This document shows positions 15,187 to 20,512 of a DNA stretch of 21,042 bases, piece after piece (the stretch's first letter is position 1; each line of letters starts with the position of its first letter). This stretch comes from a virus. A model generated the notes under the pieces. It was given only the letters and a program-made list of their open reading frames with translations, was not told where the DNA came from and made no database searches. The stretch lies in IMG/VR virus record IMGVR_UViG_3300007960_000256, positions 1-21,042 of that record. One strand, given 5' to 3'. The translations under genes and the position numbers were made by a program.

Positions 15187-16244
15187 GTCTCCAGCTTGTC
15201 GATGGCCGACAGCTTGTTCTGTGGGCTAAGGTGTGCGTAACGAAGCGTCGTGCTAATGTCCTTGTGTCCAGCCAACTCTTTGACCACCGCTAGGCTTTCA
15301 CCAGCTTGTACCAGCAGGGAACAGAAGGTGTGCCGACAGGTGTGCCAGATAAAGTCAGGCTGACCTTGTTTACATAGGGCTTTGCGGAGCCTGTCCCACG
15401 CACTGCGACAACTCCTCTTGGTCAGGCCGCTGAATGGGCCAGCCATCCCGTCAAGAAGACTGGGGGTTGACTCGCTTTGTGGGTACACCGCACGAAACGC
15501 ACGGTTGGTCAGGGGGATGGCACGAGGTGGGCTATCGCTGTGCTTACTTTCGTAGACATAGATAGCTGGCCGAGACTTATCGTCTCCCCCATCGATGGGC
15601 CGAATGTCCGAGTAGTGTAAACGCAGTGCCTCGGAGATGCGAAGCCCCGTGTCGCACAGGAAACCAAACAAGGCAGCATAGCGGTGCAGACCCATGCTGT
15701 TGAAACACTTGGTAATCTCCTGCTGCTCCGCCTTGGAGTAGTAACTGATTCGGGTCAGCTTCTCCTTGCGTCGGCCTATCTCAGGTCGAGTGGCAATCCA
15801 CCCTCTCTTGTACGCCGCTCGCAAGATGACCGAAAGGCAACTCAGTTTGCGGTTGATGGTTCCATCCGCCTTACCTTGCTCTCGCAGGTGAAGAGTGAAG
15901 TCTTCCACCTTATCCTCGGTGATGTCCTCCAGCTTGGCGGTGGCCCCGAAGAAGTCAATCAGCGCGTGAGTGTTCAGTAAGTGCGACTGCTCAGACTTTG
16001 TGCCAGACCAGCGGTGCTTGAGAACATGGGCGATGCCCTCCTCCAGGGTCTTCCCCCGTGCGGGAGCCTTGAGACGGCGAAGGTCAACAGGCTTCCCGTT
16101 CAGGACATCCGCGAGAGCTTGGGATGCCCAGGCTTCCGCCGTGTACTTGCATCGGAATGAGCGGCGAAGACGGCCAGAAGGCAGAGACTCATGTCGAACC
16201 GTCGCCTCCCAACTGTTACCTCTAGGTGTAATGGTTTTGTTCAC
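15174..16244 (-). CDS. int: Tyrosine recombinase (phage integrase)
   Basis: A 356-residue site-specific recombinase with all catalytic residues: R202 in CDTGLRISEAL, K234 in VYESKHSD, H301 and R304 in IWHTCRHTFCSLL, H327 in LAGHKDISTTLRYAH and the nucleophile Y336. An N-terminal arm-binding segment and a core-binding SAM-like domain (THALIDFFGATAKLEDITEDKVEDFTLHL) precede it. The start is GTG at 16242-16244, with AGGAGG three bases before it. It overlaps RNA polymerase by 13 bases. In marine T7-like phages an integrase in this place has been linked to lysogeny, but no repressor and no attachment site were recognised here. Confidence 0.95.
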   Translation of the reverse strand: MNKTITPRGNSWEATVRHESLPSGRLRRSFRCKYTAEAWASQALADVLNGKPVDLRRLKAPARGKTLEEGIAHVLKHRWSGTKSEQSHLLNTHALIDFFGATAKLEDITEDKVEDFTLHLREQGKADGTINRKLSCLSVILRAAYKRGWIATRPEIGRRKEKLTRISYYSKAEQQEITKCFNSMGLHRYAALFGFLCDTGLRISEALRLHYSDIRPIDGGDDKSRPAIYVYESKHSDSPPRAIPLTNRAFRAVYPQSESTPSLLDGMAGPFSGLTKRSCRSAWDRLRKALCKQGQPDFIWHTCRHTFCSLLVQAGESLAVVKELAGHKDISTTLRYAHLSPQNKLSAIDKLETWTK

Positions 16245-16256
16245 TTTCCTCCTAAG
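16245..16256 (-). promoter_or_regulatory. Ribosome binding site of the integrase
   Basis: The minus strand reads CTTAGGAGGAAA directly before the GTG start. AGGAGG is at 16248-16253, only three bases from the start, which is tight. The perfect match suggests well-translated integrase, and it supports GTG over any downstream start. Confidence 0.75.
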
Positions 16257-16270
16257 TGTGAGTGTGTTAG

Positions 16271-16627
16271 TTAGTCAGGGTTTTTGAACTTTCGGTATTG
16301 GAAGTTCGCGTTGTGAGTGTTGGCCTTCAAGGTAGAGCAAGACTGCGAGCAAGTCAAGATGTTCGCACGGTCGCGGTACGGTCCACCACAAATGTCGCAC
16401 TCTCGTTCAGGGTAAAGGTGGATGTCAGTTACTTCGCAGTCAGGACATGGCGAAGTTGGGGCAACCTGAAGACAGACATCGCAGCGGACCAGGGGAACTT
16501 CGACCCACTCACCTTTGCTCGGGTCATCCTTATCCTCAACAGGGATGCGACAAGTCTTGTCGCCCACTTGCCACACTGCGCCAGCTAAGGCCACCAGTCG
16601 TGGCGGCTTGTTATCGCTGTCCTTCAT
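16271..16627 (-). CDS. Double zinc-ribbon protein, function unknown
   Basis: A 118-residue protein with two clear Cys4 sites: C49, C52, C61, C64 and C77, C80, C93, C97. The second (CDICGGPYRDRANILTCSQSC) resembles treble-clef or ribbon modules that bind nucleic acid or protein. The C-terminus NANFQYRKFKNPD is basic. The start overlaps the upstream gene by 17 bases, and the integrase begins 26 bases downstream, so it is likely co-transcribed with integrase and polymerase. I do not recognise the family. A regulator of the integrase or of host transcription is possible but is only a guess. Confidence 0.8.
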   Translation of the reverse strand: MKDSDNKPPRLVALAGAVWQVGDKTCRIPVEDKDDPSKGEWVEVPLVRCDVCLQVAPTSPCPDCEVTDIHLYPERECDICGGPYRDRANILTCSQSCSTLKANTHNANFQYRKFKNPD

Positions 16628-16994
16628 CCTTGCGGTTTGGAAGAAAGGTCGTCATCGCCATGCTGTCATCCTTGGCGTACAGCACTTGGATTAATGCGCC
16701 GCCTCGCATTGCGGTGATGTGGAAGTAGAACTCCCCGACCACGGCCTTGAAGGAAGTATCGGAGCAATCGCTGCGATGGCCTTCGTCTTCCTCCGTCAGA
16801 TTGTCCTCTTCGTCCTCGTAGCGGTTCACTGCGCCTTGCAAGTCGGCCAGCGTGAACTCTTCCAAAGCGTAGACCTGACTTAGACCAATGTTGCCAGAAG
16901 TCAGCAGTTGGTATTCGCTTGGGTCAAGGGACAGGATTTTCGCACTGCGGTGGTAGCGTGTGCCTTGGTCCGTAACGACGATGAGCTTGCTCAT
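16611..16994 (-). CDS. Hypothetical early protein
   Basis: A 127-residue protein, not recognised. It begins MSKLIVVTDQGTRYHRSAK, has an acidic stretch in the centre (RYEDEEDNLTEEDEG, about residues 58-72) and ends basic (NRKDEGQR). No membrane segment, zinc site or nucleotide-binding motif is visible. Its ATG overlaps the stop of the upstream gene at ATGA (4 bases) and its own 3' end overlaps the double zinc-ribbon gene by 17 bases. The tight coupling argues for a real gene. Confidence 0.75.
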   Translation of the reverse strand: MSKLIVVTDQGTRYHRSAKILSLDPSEYQLLTSGNIGLSQVYALEEFTLADLQGAVNRYEDEEDNLTEEDEGHRSDCSDTSFKAVVGEFYFHITAMRGGALIQVLYAKDDSMAMTTFLPNRKDEGQR

Positions 16995-17353
16995 CTTTCG
17001 TCAGACTGAAGGCAGGTCAGGGAAGCCAGAAGAAAAGCAGCCATCTCTTTCTTGGTGAACGGAGGAGAGACGGCGATGCCCTCACGGAACAGAACAAGTT
17101 TGCTGTTCACCCATGACAACTCATAGGTGCGCTCGGTCAGGTCGCCTAGTTGGGCTGCCGCCTCCTCAAGGTTGCTCTTGGTGGGCCGTGTAAACAAGGG
17201 GTAATGGTTCATGTTTTTGAAGTTGGGTGGTAGTTTCGGGCGTCGGTTGCAGTGATAGCAACGCACCTCCATCAAGGTTTCTTCGTCGCGGAGTTCGGTT
17301 GCAATCCCAGTGTCGCCACAGGTTTGACAATCGACGCCGTAGAAAGTTTTCAT
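16991..17353 (-). CDS. Zinc-ribbon hypothetical protein
   Basis: A 120-residue protein with an N-terminal Cys4 site: C9 and C12 (CQTCGDTG), C32 and C35 (CYHC). The CxxCGxxG form with a later CxxC recalls DnaJ-type or nucleic-acid-binding ribbons. The C-terminal half (TKSNLEEAAAQLGDLTERTYELSWVN and so on) is a helical and beta mix of unknown type. Its ATG overlaps the stop of the DUF3846 gene by four bases (ATGA), and its stop overlaps the next gene in the same way. The family is not recognised. Confidence 0.78.
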   Translation of the reverse strand: MKTFYGVDCQTCGDTGIATELRDEETLMEVRCYHCNRRPKLPPNFKNMNHYPLFTRPTKSNLEEAAAQLGDLTERTYELSWVNSKLVLFREGIAVSPPFTKKEMAAFLLASLTCLQSDER

Positions 17354-17658
17354 TGGACGGTACTAGCTGGCACGACGGCAATGTTACCGACAACAGGAAA
17401 GCCGCACAAGGTTGAAGCTGCCAAGTTCAGGGGCAACCGTTTCTGAAGCCCCTCTTCGTTGCCAAGCACGACAGTCCCAGGCAGTTCGCTGACAGGGGTA
17501 AGGATTTCGATGTAGCCACCCACAGCTTCTTGCAGTTGCTGGAGGCTGTAGGTTCCATCGTCATTGGCTGGCTCAGGCATCTCGACTTGGTTGCCAGAGG
17601 AGGTCAACAGGTAGCCCTGTGTAAACGCAGCGTTGTCAGTGGTGGTGATTTCGGTCAT
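17350..17658 (-). CDS. DUF3846 domain protein
   Basis: A 102-residue protein with the DUF3846 layout: LQQLQEAVGGYIEIL near residue 43, then VVLGNEEGLQKRLPLNLAAS and VVGNIAVVP at the end. DUF3846 proteins are frequent in phages and plasmids, often near anti-restriction genes, with no proven activity. I start it at ATG 17656-17658 (MTEITTTDNAAF) rather than further upstream, because the upstream extension lies inside the 32-codon membrane protein gene and reads as a cysteine/serine-rich shadow. The leader is CA-rich without a Shine-Dalgarno. It is coupled to the next gene by ATGA. Confidence 0.8.
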   Translation of the reverse strand: MTEITTTDNAAFTQGYLLTSSGNQVEMPEPANDDGTYSLQQLQEAVGGYIEILTPVSELPGTVVLGNEEGLQKRLPLNLAASTLCGFPVVGNIAVVPASTVQ

Positions 17659-17671
17659 CTTTGGTTGGTGG

Positions 17672-17770
17672 TTAGGTGGAAGGAAAGAGGATGAGGATAG
17701 CCAGCAGCAGCACAGCGGTGGCGGCGCAGCACAATCCATCCTTGAGGTCAGAGGTGGTGGGTTTCTTCAT
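17672..17770 (-). CDS. Very small membrane protein (32 residues)
   Basis: Reading from ATG 17768-17770 gives MKKPTTSDLKDGLCCAATAV followed by LLLAILILFPST and TAA. The first 11 residues are polar and basic, and residues 13-29 form one strongly hydrophobic helix. The start overlaps the stop of the 44-residue membrane protein by four bases (ATGA), and the next gene starts 13 bases after its stop. Short coupled membrane proteins in phages can be holin-like, superinfection-related or toxin-like; the sequence does not decide. It is real mainly because of the coupling and the clear helix. Confidence 0.65.
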   Translation of the reverse strand: MKKPTTSDLKDGLCCAATAVLLLAILILFPST

Positions 17771-17901
17771 GGTTGGCGATTGTAGTAGAGCATGAAGCCC
17801 CAGCCAGCGAGCATGATTGTGATGCCGACATAGTTGAAGCAGTAGATGCTGAACTGGAAGGCTTGTCGGGTAGTGTTAGGGGTGAGCCAGCGCCAAGTCA
17901 T
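17767..17901 (-). CDS. Small membrane protein (44 residues)
   Basis: From ATG 17899-17901 the frame reads MTWRWLTPNTTRQAFQFSIY and then a hydrophobic segment CFNYVGITIMLAGWGFMLYY, with the tail NRQP. One transmembrane helix spans about residues 17-40. The upstream part of the same open frame (residues rich in Arg, Thr and His) falls in the 81-residue gene and the CA-rich gap, so it is not used. AGAAGAAGA before the ATG is a weak ribosome site. It ends in an ATGA overlap with a second small membrane protein gene, so the two are probably made in equal amounts. Function unknown. Confidence 0.7.
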   Translation of the reverse strand: MTWRWLTPNTTRQAFQFSIYCFNYVGITIMLAGWGFMLYYNRQP

Positions 17902-17945
17902 TCTTCTTCTGGTTCTGTCTGTGTGGTGGTGTGTGGTGGTGGTGG
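17902..17945 (-). promoter_or_regulatory. CA-rich leader, no strong Shine-Dalgarno
   Basis: The transcript strand is made almost entirely of ACC and CAC repeats followed by AGAAGAAGA before the start codon. It is likely unstructured. It belongs to the group of CA-rich gaps in the early region. Confidence 0.6.
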
Positions 17946-18191
17946 TTAGAATCGCTCGTGGACTTCGGTGACCCAGTGGTTCCAGCCGTCTTCGAAGGCG
18001 GCGAGGAGGTCGCCGCGGCCATCCCTGGCTAGGGGGGCGGCGTACCACGGGGAGAAGTTCGGGGTCAGGCGCGCCTGGGTCAGTTCCTCGGTCGCGGCCA
18101 TGAGGCCGTCTACCTCGTCGAGGTTGCCCTCGTATTCAGCGGCGGACTGCACGCCGATTTCAAATGCGTCAGCGGTGGTGATGGTGGTCAT
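17946..18191 (-). CDS. Hypothetical acidic early protein (81 residues)
   Basis: Starts at ATG 18189-18191 with MTTITTADAFEIGVQSAAEY, continues with NLDEVDGLMAATEELTQARL and ends FEDGWNHWVTEVHERF. The open frame extends 80 codons further upstream, but that part overlaps the 292-residue gene antisense in composition (Ser/Pro/Ala runs) and the CA-rich gap, so it is a shadow. The Thr-rich N-terminus resembles that of the DUF3846 and 292-residue proteins, probably because the CA-rich leader continues into the first codons. The family is not recognised. Tryptophan and acidic residues at the C-terminus may form a binding surface. Confidence 0.72.
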   Translation of the reverse strand: MTTITTADAFEIGVQSAAEYEGNLDEVDGLMAATEELTQARLTPNFSPWYAAPLARDGRGDLLAAFEDGWNHWVTEVHERF

Positions 18192-18222
18192 GTTTCTGAG
18201 GTGGTGGTGGTGGCGGTGTGGG
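18192..18222 (-). promoter_or_regulatory. CA-rich leader, no Shine-Dalgarno
   Basis: On the transcript strand the gap reads CCCACACCGCCACCACCACC and then TCAGAAAC before the ATG. No purine-rich anti-16S match is present. The ACC pattern continues into the coding sequence (ATGACCACCATCACC). Confidence 0.65.
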
Positions 18223-19101
18223 TTAGGAGCGGAGCTTGCGCAGGTCGGCGCGGGAGGGGAGTTCGGCGAGGCGCTCGGCGTTGACGCGGAAGCCGGCGAA
18301 GTACTGACGGACCCAGGTCTCGTAGCGCTTGATGATGGGCAGCGCCTTCTCCAGCAGGTTGAGGTTGGCGTCGCGGAGGTCGACGCCGAAGTCGTAATCA
18401 ATCGTCCTGTCAATCGCCCTCTCATCGTCACCGAATTGAATGGTGTCCTGGGAGCAGCGAAGGTAGCAGGTGCTGCGGCGCCAGACGAAGTCGATACCAG
18501 TGCTGTCCTTTAGCTCGCGGTCCATGCGCTGGCCGAGGCGGGTGACGGCTTTCTGCATCTTGATGCCCTCACGCTCCAGCCGGTAACGCTCGGTCTTGCG
18601 GAAGGCCTCGTCGACCTCGGCGGACTTACGCTTCGCGGCCTGCTTCTCGGTGAACTTTACTTGGGCCTGGATAAGGGCCTTCGTCAGGCGCTTGATGAAG
18701 CTCGCGTACTTCTTCTCATCCGAGGAGTCGCGGCAGTGGAACTTCTTCCAGGCGCCGTCGAGCCAGACCTCGGCTTTGAGAGAGGGCGTCCCCCAAGCGA
18801 TGACCGGCATGTAGAAGGCCTCCCTGCCGTCGAGGGTGAAAGTGAACCGCGTGGAGACGCCACACCAGTTGTTCGGGATGTCAAGCCGAGTCTTGGTGAT
18901 TTCCAGGTCGAAGGGCAGGAAGGAAGGCTCGGTGACGCTGAACTCCTGAAGGGAGGAGAAGAACTGACTGAGGTTGTTGAGGATGCCAGTCTGGTTAATC
19001 TCATGCAGCTGGTTAAAGCGCTCGATGGAGTCGCCGTGCCAGTCCTTCGCTTCGGGGTTGAACTTCAGGTCGGCGGCGGTCAGGGTGGTGGTGTCGTTCA
19101 T
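18223..19101 (-). CDS. Unrecognised 292-residue early protein
   Basis: The largest gene of the accessory early block. I start it at ATG 19099-19101 (MNDTTTLTAADLKFNPEAKD), because the upstream open frame lies in the previous gene and the CA-rich gap. The first half is mixed alpha/beta (FDLEITKTRLDIP, FTFTLDGREAFYMPVIAWG). Residues about 140-195 are highly charged and probably coiled coil (FTEKQAAKRKSAEVDEAFRK and RYRLEREGIKMQKAV). The C-terminal part has DFVWRRSTCYLRCSQD and ends basic (SRADLRKLRS). No known catalytic motif, zinc site or membrane segment is seen. GC content is clearly higher than in the replication genes. The function is unknown; the charge pattern would suit nucleic acid or host protein binding. 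Confidence 0.78.
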   Translation of the reverse strand: MNDTTTLTAADLKFNPEAKDWHGDSIERFNQLHEINQTGILNNLSQFFSSLQEFSVTEPSFLPFDLEITKTRLDIPNNWCGVSTRFTFTLDGREAFYMPVIAWGTPSLKAEVWLDGAWKKFHCRDSSDEKKYASFIKRLTKALIQAQVKFTEKQAAKRKSAEVDEAFRKTERYRLEREGIKMQKAVTRLGQRMDRELKDSTGIDFVWRRSTCYLRCSQDTIQFGDDERAIDRTIDYDFGVDLRDANLNLLEKALPIIKRYETWVRQYFAGFRVNAERLAELPSRADLRKLRS

Positions 19102-19150
19102 GGTTGTGTGTAAACGGTGTGGGTTGTGGGTGGTGGTGGTTGTGGTGTGG
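19102..19150 (-). promoter_or_regulatory. CA-rich leader carrying a CGTTTACAC motif
   Basis: Made of ACC, CAC and CAACC units on the transcript strand, with CACCGTTTACACACAACC just before the ATG. No Shine-Dalgarno is present. The 23 bases at 19107-19129 are identical to 20033-20055. Confidence 0.65.
19107..19129. repeat. 23-base direct repeat, copy 1
   Basis: Identical to 20033-20055. On the plus strand it begins TGTGTAAACGGTGTGGG and ends in TTGTGG. Both copies sit within ten bases upstream of a start codon on the minus strand, which suggests a regulatory role rather than chance. Confidence 0.85.
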
Positions 19151-19339
19151 TTAGTTAAGCAGTTCGTAGAGGGCTGCTTCGATTTCTTCCCGATAGGCGC
19201 GTTGCTCGCCTTCGTCGGCATCATGCTCGGGGGCGCTGATTTCGTCGAAGATGGCGGGGCCGTCAAGCTTGACAAAGAGTGCTTCCAAATCCTCGATGGG
19301 ACTGGTCTCGATGCTTCGGGGCAGGTCAGGATGGGACAT
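19151..19339 (-). CDS. Small acidic hypothetical protein (62 residues)
   Basis: Sequence starts MSHPDLPRSIETSPIEDLEA and ends QRAYREEIEAALYELLN. About one third of residues are acidic and the whole is probably helical. Small, very acidic early phage proteins often bind host enzymes or mimic DNA, but nothing here identifies a target. The ATG is preceded by a CA-rich gap ending CACACGCACACC, without a Shine-Dalgarno. The family is not recognised. Confidence 0.65.
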   Translation of the reverse strand: MSHPDLPRSIETSPIEDLEALFVKLDGPAIFDEISAPEHDADEGEQRAYREEIEAALYELLN

Positions 19340-19381
19340 GGTGTGCGTGTGGTTGTGTGTGGTTGGGTTGTGTGTGGTTGG
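19340..19381 (-). promoter_or_regulatory. CA-rich leader, no Shine-Dalgarno
   Basis: Composed of CAACC and CACACAACC units on the transcript strand directly before the ATG. It shares this unit with the gaps at 19715-19756 and 20024-20110. Confidence 0.7.
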
Positions 19382-19714
19382 TTAGGAGGAGGAGAGCGCA
19401 GCCTGGACGGCCCTGAAGCCGCGCCAGTAGTCGGCGGAGTAGAGATGGTCGGCGTCCATGGTCGGCTCGCTGTGTCCGACTAGGGCATCGGCCATCCCAC
19501 GGATGCTCCAGCACTCCTCCACGAGGTTATCGCGGTTGAGGGAATCGGACAGAGCTTCAAGGGCTTCTGCGGCCTTGGTGGATGCTTCGTCGGGGGTGGT
19601 GGCGGCAGTCTCCTGCCCCGTCCGGCAGCTAGGGCGGTCGCAGAACAGTTCCCCGCGTCGGATGAAGGTATCTCTGCCACAGTTGCAGCAAGGGTCAAAG
19701 GTGGGTTCAGTCAT
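19382..19714 (-). CDS. Hypothetical protein with N-terminal zinc ribbon
   Basis: A 110-residue protein whose first 31 residues carry a compact Cys cluster: C9, C10, C12, C25 and C30 (PCCNCGRDTFIRRGELFCDR then PSC). Four of them could bind one zinc ion. The remainder is Ala/Glu/Ser-rich and helical (TPDEASTKAAEALEALSDSL), ending in YWRGFRAVQAALSSS. It starts at ATG 19712-19714 behind a CA-rich gap without a Shine-Dalgarno. The family is not recognised. A nucleic-acid or protein adaptor role would be in line with a single ribbon. Confidence 0.7.
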   Translation of the reverse strand: MTEPTFDPCCNCGRDTFIRRGELFCDRPSCRTGQETAATTPDEASTKAAEALEALSDSLNRDNLVEECWSIRGMADALVGHSEPTMDADHLYSADYWRGFRAVQAALSSS

Positions 19715-19756
19715 GGTTGGGTGTGTGGTTGTGTGTGGTTGGGTGTGGTTGGTAGG
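19715..19756 (-). promoter_or_regulatory. CA-rich leader, no Shine-Dalgarno
   Basis: On the transcript strand the gap is built from CCAACCACAC and CACACAACC units and ends CACCCAACC before the ATG. No anti-16S match occurs. Confidence 0.7.
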
Positions 19757-20023
19757 TTATTCCGGCCAGGAGATGAACGCCTTCCGGCCAGCCTGGACGA
19801 GGTTGCCCCCGAGGAAGCAGCTAACGATGACATAATCGTCGCCTGCCGCGCCCGTAACGGCCAGCCTGCGCCCGTCCTGCGTCCGCAGCGAGACCCCGTT
19901 TACCAGGGTCGCCTGGAACCGTTCCCCAGGGAGCGCGCCCCCGAGCGCAGGCGGCATCTGGACGAGGACTTCGCGGTCCGGCATTCCTGGAACCAAATCT
20001 TCAACGGTGCGATTGATGTTCAT
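19757..20023 (-). CDS. Hypothetical protein (88 residues)
   Basis: Starts MNINRTVEDLVPGMPDREVL and ends NLVQAGRKAFISWPE. The pattern looks like a small beta-rich domain (FQATLVNGVSLRTQDGRRLAV, then DDYVIVSCFLGG). No metal site, catalytic motif or membrane helix is visible. It is flanked on both sides by CA-rich gaps, and the leader carries two CGTTTACAC motifs. GC content is high, as in its neighbours. The family is not recognised. Confidence 0.65.
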   Translation of the reverse strand: MNINRTVEDLVPGMPDREVLVQMPPALGGALPGERFQATLVNGVSLRTQDGRRLAVTGAAGDDYVIVSCFLGGNLVQAGRKAFISWPE

Positions 20024-20032
20024 GGTTGGTGC

Positions 20033-20055
20033 TGTGTAAACGGTGTGGGTTGTGG
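20033..20055. repeat. 23-base direct repeat, copy 2
   Basis: Identical to 19107-19129, and likewise next to a start codon (ATG 20021-20023 on the minus strand). The two copies are about 930 bases apart. Confidence 0.85.
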
Positions 20056-20085
20056 TTGTGTGTGGTTGTGTGTGGTTGGGTGTGG

Positions 20086-20107
20086 GGGTTGGGTGCGTGT
20101 AAACGCT
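20086..20107. repeat. 22-base direct repeat with GTGTAAACGCT, copy 1
   Basis: Identical to 20491-20512. On the transcript strand it comes straight after the stop codon of the 111-residue gene. It shares the core GTGTAAACG (CGTTTACAC) with the 23-base repeat pair. Confidence 0.85.
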
Positions 20108-20110
20108 GCG

Positions 20111-20446
20111 CTAGTGAATCATGTCCTCCAGGCCAAGGCGCACAAACTCGGCGCGGAGACTGTCGTCGAATCCAGGGTCGATTTTCGGTAGCTCTCGGTC
20201 GCCCTCTTTGTAGTAGTCTTCCAGTCGGCGGAGGTATGCGGTCAGGTCGGCCTTGGATTCCGCTTGAAGCACGGTGCTGTCGCCCTCGACATAGGTCAGG
20301 ACGCGCAGCCGGAAGGGGTTGACCCATACGCCGTAATAGCTGGCATCCTGCGGCGTGTCAAGCTGCGCCCATTGGGTAGACGACAGACTGAAGTCGTAGG
20401 TGTATCGGCTGCCGTTGGTGGTGTGTTCGGTGTGGATGGTTTTCAT
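20111..20446 (-). CDS. Hypothetical protein (111 residues)
   Basis: Starts MKTIHTEHTTNGSRYTYDFS and contains YYGVWVNPFRLRVLTYVEGD, ESKADLTAYLRRLEDYYKEG and the acidic end RAEFVRLGLEDMIH. The order of a beta-rich first half, a TYxEGD motif and a helical AYLxxLEDYY part recalls small uncharacterised phage proteins I have seen in other tailed phages, but I cannot name the family. It starts at ATG 20444-20446, preceded by a CA-rich gap ending CAACACACCGCACC. No zinc site or membrane segment is visible. Confidence 0.7.
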   Translation of the reverse strand: MKTIHTEHTTNGSRYTYDFSLSSTQWAQLDTPQDASYYGVWVNPFRLRVLTYVEGDSTVLQAESKADLTAYLRRLEDYYKEGDRELPKIDPGFDDSLRAEFVRLGLEDMIH

Positions 20447-20510
20447 GGTGCGGTGTGTTGGGTTGGGTGCGTGTGTGTGGTGTGGGGGTTGGGTTGGGTG
20501 CGTGTAAACG
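20447..20510 (-). promoter_or_regulatory. CA-rich leader with CGTTTACAC after the SprT-like gene
   Basis: The transcript strand has CGTTTACACGCACCCAACCC right behind the stop codon of the protease gene, then CACACC and CAACCC units to the ATG. There is no Shine-Dalgarno. Confidence 0.65.
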
Positions 20511-20512
20511 CT
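20491..20512. repeat. 22-base direct repeat with GTGTAAACGCT, copy 2
   Basis: Identical to 20086-20107 and, like it, right behind a stop codon in transcript direction. Here its last two bases fall inside the TAG stop of the SprT-like gene. Confidence 0.85.

Larger units (their letters stand above)
20024..20110 (-). promoter_or_regulatory. Longest CA-rich early gap, with two CGTTTACAC motifs
   Basis: At 87 bases this is the longest gap of the early block. On the transcript strand it has GCGTTTACACGCACCC near the upstream stop, three CAACCACACA-type units, then CACCGTTTACACAGCACC just before the ATG. No sigma-70 like -10 element or Shine-Dalgarno was seen. It could hold a regulatory site. Confidence 0.6.

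Noticed and set aside
19102-19275. Upstream extension of the 292-residue protein by 58 codons
   Set aside because: It reads through the 62-residue gene and the CA-rich gap, giving a Thr/His run; the ATG after the leader fits better.
18661-19483. Plus-strand open frames with Val/Gly-rich stretches over the early genes
   Set aside because: The VVVV and GVVVG runs come from the TG-rich complement of the CA leaders; not real proteins.
19340-20110. CA/TG tracts considered as a CRISPR-like or satellite array
   Set aside because: Units vary in length, there are no spacers of constant size, and the tracts stop at each gene.
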